A stretch of 64,000 bases of DNA from Verrucomicrobiia bacterium (GTDB taxonomy: Bacteria > Verrucomicrobiota > Verrucomicrobiia > Limisphaerales > Fontisphaeraceae): the NCBI GenBank assembly GCA_026414565.1, contig JAOAIT010000017.1:62001-126000 (forward strand), in the 5' to 3' direction. The position numbers were made by a program, and so were the translations under genes. Of the stretch, positions 60,925 through 64,000 are shown in pieces. The notes beneath the pieces were generated by a model that saw only the letters and a program-made list of their open reading frames with translations, had not been told where the DNA came from and searched no databases. The first letter of the stretch is position 1. Each line of letters starts with the position of its first letter.

Positions 60925-62079
60925 TTAATAGGCGGCTTCGAGGATGGCGAGGCGTTCCTGCGGCGTCAGGGGGAGCGGATTGGCCTTCATGCTGCTGGCC
61001 TGGGCGGCTTTTTCAGATATTTCCGCGAAATGCTCCGGCCTCAGGCCGTAAGTGCGCAGCGGGGGGATGCCCAGGTCGCGGCAAAGCTCCTGGACCCAGC
61101 GGATGCCGTCCTCGGCTTCGGCGGCGGGATTTTGGGTGAGCAGGCGGGCGACGATTTGGTAGCGGGCGCGGACAGCACGCTGCGGGGCGCGCGTGTCGGC
61201 CGCCTGCAAATTGATCCGCATGACGTGCGGCAGCAGGGCGGCGCAAACCGCGCCATGGGGAGCGGCGAAGCTGCCGCCCAGGGGCGCCGCAAAACCGTGA
61301 ACGGCGCCCAACCCGGCGTTGGCCAGGGCCATGCCGCTGAACAGACTGGCCAGGGCCATGTCCGTGCGGGCGTCCAAATCCTGGCCGTGCGCAAAGGCGC
61401 GGCGCAAGGCGCGCCCCACCCGCCGCAGTCCTTCTTCACATAACGCATCCACCAGGGGATTGGCGCGGCAGGAAACGTAAGGTTCAATCAGTTGGGTCAG
61501 GGCATCCATGCCCGTGGTGGCGGTGAGGGAAGGCGGCAGGTCGCGCGTCAGCTCTGGATCCACCACGGCCACGCGGGCCAGCAATAGGGGACTGCGCAGG
61601 CTGACTTTGACGCGGTGCTCCGGCGAGGCCAGCACGGCGTTGCGCGTCACCTCCGTGCCCGTCCCCGCGGTGGTGGGGATGGCCAGAAACGGGGCGGGCG
61701 GGACGGTGAGCGGCTGCCCACGGCCAATTACCTCCAAATAATCCAGCAACTCGCCGGGGTTGGTCATCAGGGCGGCGATGGCTTTGCCGGCGTCCAACGC
61801 GCTGCCGCCGCCGAAGCTGAGGACCACCTCGGCGCCGGCCGCGCGCGCAGCGGCCGCGCCCTGACGCACATGGTCCACCGTCGGCTCGCCCGCCACGGGG
61901 AAGAAGGTGCAGGTCATGCCGGCGGCCTGCAACAGGTGTTGCAACGGCTCCGCGCGCTCGGGATGGGCGCCGGTCACCACCAGCGCCTGCCGGCCCCAGG
62001 CCCTGGCCAGCGGGGCGGCTTCGCCCAGGCAACCGCAGCCGAAGAGAATCCGCCCGGCGGTGGCAAACTCAAAGCGCAT
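60925..62079 (-). CDS. Iron-type (group III) alcohol dehydrogenase
   Basis: 384 residues from MRFEFATAGRILFG (ATG at 62079; ATG 62094 would overlap the previous gene). GGGSALDAGKA is the NAD-binding loop and PTTAGTGTEVTRNAV the family block. Metal ligands appear as Asp192, His261 and His275, but the usual fourth ligand (His in DALTHAIE) is Gln196 (DALTQLIE), as in one subfamily. It probably oxidises or reduces a small alcohol or aldehyde with NAD(P). It follows the LsrG-like gene by one base. Confidence 0.9.
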   Translation of the reverse strand: MRFEFATAGRILFGCGCLGEAAPLARAWGRQALVVTGAHPERAEPLQHLLQAAGMTCTFFPVAGEPTVDHVRQGAAAARAAGAEVVLSFGGGSALDAGKAIAALMTNPGELLDYLEVIGRGQPLTVPPAPFLAIPTTAGTGTEVTRNAVLASPEHRVKVSLRSPLLLARVAVVDPELTRDLPPSLTATTGMDALTQLIEPYVSCRANPLVDALCEEGLRRVGRALRRAFAHGQDLDARTDMALASLFSGMALANAGLGAVHGFAAPLGGSFAAPHGAVCAALLPHVMRINLQAADTRAPQRAVRARYQIVARLLTQNPAAEAEDGIRWVQELCRDLGIPPLRTYGLRPEHFAEISEKAAQASSMKANPLPLTPQERLAILEAAY

Positions 62080-62080
62080 G

Positions 62081-62392
62081 TTACCAGCCGCCATCGGCCG
62101 GGAAGAGGTTGGCGTATTTCACGCTGGAGCGCGGCGTGGCCATCATGGGCGCCACGGTGTCGCGCCAGAGGGCGTAATGCGCGGTGGCCTTGTGGGCGGC
62201 AGGGGCCTCGGGTGTGCGATAGACCTCGACAAGGACAAAGCGGGTGGGGTCATCGGCTTGTTGCACCACATCGAAACGCGCGATGCCCGGCTCCTGCAGG
62301 CTGGCACGGGCATTGGCGAGGGTGGCCTCCTTGAAGGCCTCCACGCATTCCGGTTTGACGTGGACGTGCACGTGAACGACGAGCAGACTCAT
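62081..62392 (-). CDS. Antibiotic-biosynthesis-monooxygenase-fold protein, LsrG-like
   Basis: 103 residues. A ferredoxin-like ABM fold with [40 protein letters not shown] and [25 protein letters not shown], close in length and pattern to LsrG, the isomerase that processes phospho-AI-2. No other lsr gene is nearby, so an AI-2 role is only a possibility. It is translated just ahead of the iron alcohol dehydrogenase, which suggests the two act on one small metabolite. Confidence 0.8.
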   Translation of the reverse strand: MSLLVVHVHVHVKPECVEAFKEATLANARASLQEPGIARFDVVQQADDPTRFVLVEVYRTPEAPAAHKATAHYALWRDTVAPMMATPRSSVKYANLFPADGGW

Positions 62393-62425
62393 GGCGTGAG
62401 GACAGGATGAGCTTTGCGTGCCGGA

Positions 62426-62968
62426 TTAATACATGATGGCGTGGGCGACATCTTGCGCGGCGGCCTCGCCGGCCAGTTGCCGCACCAGTTCCAGTCCAAA
62501 CTCCAGCGCCGTGCCCGCCCCGCGCGAGGTGATGACGGGGCCGTCCACCACCACTTTCTCCGCCGCCAGGGCCTGGGGCAGCTCGGCGTGCACGGAGAAA
62601 TGCGCCGTGAACCGCCGGCCGTCCAGCAGGCCGGCATCGGCCAGCACGGTGGGGGCGGCGCAAATGGCGGCTACCGGCTTGCCGTCCGCCACGAACTGCC
62701 GCGCCAGCCGGGCGGGGCGGCCATCGGCGCGGAGGCCTTTGACCCCCGGGCCGCCGGGGATGAACAGCAAATCAAAGGACTGCCCCTCCACGTCCGCCAG
62801 GGCGGCATCGGCGCGCACGGTGACATGGCAGCGGCCGGTGACCCACGGCTCGCCGGTCAGCGAAGCCACCACCACCTCGATGCCGGCTCGGCGCAAGAGG
62901 TCCACCGGGGTGAGCGTTTCGATTTCCTCAAAGCCCGGCCCCAAGAGGCATAACACGCGTTTGGACAT
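62426..62968 (-). CDS. DJ-1/PfpI (ThiJ) family protein
   Basis: 180 residues. The nucleophile elbow AAICAAP has Cys103 and the N-terminal Glu15 (GFEEIE) is in place to lower its pKa, as in DJ-1/YajL. FIPGGPG is the third conserved block. Members act as redox-sensitive stress proteins or glyoxalase/deglycase-type enzymes. The gene heads the run with the LsrG-like and dehydrogenase genes. Confidence 0.92.
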   Translation of the reverse strand: MSKRVLCLLGPGFEEIETLTPVDLLRRAGIEVVVASLTGEPWVTGRCHVTVRADAALADVEGQSFDLLFIPGGPGVKGLRADGRPARLARQFVADGKPVAAICAAPTVLADAGLLDGRRFTAHFSVHAELPQALAAEKVVVDGPVITSRGAGTALEFGLELVRQLAGEAAAQDVAHAIMY

Positions 62969-62974
62969 GGCCCC

Positions 62975-63002
62975 AGCATAATGAAATCTGCGCCGCTGGC
63001 AA
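62975..63002 (-). promoter_or_regulatory. Promoter of the DJ-1 gene, probably leaderless
   Basis: On the minus strand TTGCCA (63002-62997), 16 bases, TATGCT (62980-62975), then six bases to the ATG at 62968. Same geometry as the promoter at 14482-14509. Confidence 0.55.
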
Positions 63003-63053
63003 TGGCCCAGAAAGAGGGGCCTGGCCGGCTGGCCTTGCCGTCAAAGGGCATGA

Positions 63054-63082
63054 TTGACGCCGCCGCGGCCAACGTCTAAGTT
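63054..63082 (+). promoter_or_regulatory. Promoter of the isomerase-like gene
   Basis: TTGACG (63054-63059), 17 bases, TAAGTT (63077-63082). The leader to ATG 63107 is about 18 bases, A-rich, without a clear Shine-Dalgarno sequence. Confidence 0.6.
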
Positions 63083-63106
63083 GAAGAGCACAAAAACAAA
63101 ACATAC

Positions 63107-63991
63107 ATGACTATGAAAATCTCCCGCCGCAATGCTCTGAATCGCGCCGCCGGAGCCGCCCTGGTGGCTGCCGCCGCGCCAGCCCTGCTGCCGGTTTCGG
63201 CCGCCGACGCCCCCGCCAAACTCAAGGGCAACATCCGGCACAGCGTCTCGAAGTGGTGCTATGGCAAAATTCCGCTGGAGGAGTTCTGCGTGGCGGTGAA
63301 GGCCATGGGCATCGAATCGGTGGAGCTGCTCGGCGAAAGCGAATGGCCCACGGTGGTGAAACACGGCCTCACCTGCGCCATGTGCAACGGCCCGGACAGC
63401 ATTGGTTACGGCTGGAATCGCGTGGAGCATCATGACAAGCTCCTGGCCGGTTTCGAGCAGGCCATTCCCAAGGTGGCCCAGTATGGCTTCCCCAACATCA
63501 TCACCTTCTCCGGCAACCGGGTGGGCAAAAACTACAAGGTCAGCGACGAGGAAGGTTTGGAAAACTGCGTCAAAGGTTTGAAGCGGCTGATGCCGATTGC
63601 CGAGAAACACAAGGTCACCGTGGTGCTCGAGCTGCTCAACAGCAAGGTCAATCACAAGGATTACATGGCCGATCACACCGCGTGGGGCGTGGAGCTGTGC
63701 AAGCGGGTAGGCTCCGAGCGGCTCAAACTGCTCTATGACATCTACCACATGCAGATCATGGAGGGCGACATCATCCGCACCATCCAGACCTGTCACCAGT
63801 ATTTCGCGCATTACCACACCGGCGGCAATCCGGGGCGCAACGAGATAGATGAGACGCAGGAGCTGAATTATCCGGCGATCATGAAGGCCATTGCGGCCAC
63901 CGGTTACAAGGGCTTCGTGGGCCAGGAATTTGTGCCCAAGCGGGATCCGCTGGCCTCCCTGCGCCAGGCCATCCAAATCTGCGATGTCTAA
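63107..63991 (+). CDS. Tat-exported TIM-barrel isomerase, hydroxypyruvate isomerase-like
   Basis: 294 residues. The N-terminus has a twin-arginine leader (KISRRNALNRAAGAALVAAAAPALLPVSAA). The mature part is an AP-endonuclease-2/xylose-isomerase-like TIM barrel with ELLGESEW, VVLELLNSKVNH, LKLLYDIYHMQIMEGD, HYHTGGNPGRNEID and GFVGQEFVP, giving Glu, Asp, His and Glu metal ligands in the usual order. The closest named relatives I know are hydroxypyruvate isomerases. Export through Tat suggests folding with its metal in the cytoplasm. It ends nine bases before the window end. Confidence 0.88.
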   Translation: MTMKISRRNALNRAAGAALVAAAAPALLPVSAADAPAKLKGNIRHSVSKWCYGKIPLEEFCVAVKAMGIESVELLGESEWPTVVKHGLTCAMCNGPDSIGYGWNRVEHHDKLLAGFEQAIPKVAQYGFPNIITFSGNRVGKNYKVSDEEGLENCVKGLKRLMPIAEKHKVTVVLELLNSKVNHKDYMADHTAWGVELCKRVGSERLKLLYDIYHMQIMEGDIIRTIQTCHQYFAHYHTGGNPGRNEIDETQELNYPAIMKAIAATGYKGFVGQEFVPKRDPLASLRQAIQICDV

Positions 63992-64000
63992 TCCCCCTAG

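Overview
The window looks like a chromosome segment of a Verrucomicrobiota bacterium, probably from the Pedosphaera/Limisphaera side of the phylum. The signs are a 51-residue small basic protein at 60532-60687 of a type I know only from Verrucomicrobia, Chlamydiae and Planctomycetes, LamG/Ig/cohesin-like and beta-helix surface proteins ending in a short Phe-Tyr/Phe-Arg-Leu tail, and a TIM-barrel isomerase with a twin-arginine leader. The flanks are very GC-rich (45 of 60 bases G or C at 8041-8100). The middle (about 15.1-55.9 kb) is clearly poorer in GC, reaching 13 of 60 at 26161-26220. This suggests the middle was acquired as a block. I see no integrase, transposase or tRNA at its edges.

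Left flank (1-15.06 kb): the end of a secreted protein gene, a tRNA-Glu(CTC) with promoter, a large LamG/Ig/cohesin/dockerin-like surface protein, a methyltransferase and two family-2 glycosyltransferases (surface polysaccharide), a YfhO-like membrane protein, 6-phosphofructokinase, a NusG/RfaH-like antiterminator coupled by ATGA overlap to a parallel beta-helix protein, and a secreted glutathione peroxidase.

Central block (15.5-55.3 kb): a two-partner secretion pair (TpsA exoprotein with long DNA repeats, TpsB outer-membrane transporter) runs straight into a complete type VI secretion system (T6SS) of the T6SSi kind. All 13 core parts can be assigned: TssK, L, M, A, B, C, Hcp, E, F, G, ClpV, VgrG and a lipoprotein that fits TssJ. 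There is also a PAAR tip and a TagJ/ImpE protein. The accessory genes are unusual: a TagF-like domain fused through one membrane helix to Ig-like repeats and a formylglycine-enzyme-like domain; a split PpkA-like pair (kinase-like protein plus membrane/Ig/FGE-like protein); a second kinase-like protein on the opposite strand; a lipase-box protein between clpV and vgrG; and several orphan proteins around vgrG-PAAR. The likely logic is a contractile injection machine under threonine-phosphorylation-type post-translational control, whose sensor parts have been rebuilt from degenerate kinases and periplasmic FGE-fold domains.

Right flank (55.9-64 kb): a GpgS-like glycosyltransferase, then a reverse-strand run with rluB, an SH3 cell-wall protein, folD and a small conserved protein, the small basic protein, an iron alcohol dehydrogenase with an LsrG-like monooxygenase, a DJ-1/PfpI protein, and a twin-arginine-exported sugar isomerase-like protein. 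Several host genes have a sigma-70-like -10 box only about six bases before the start codon, which suggests leaderless mRNAs.
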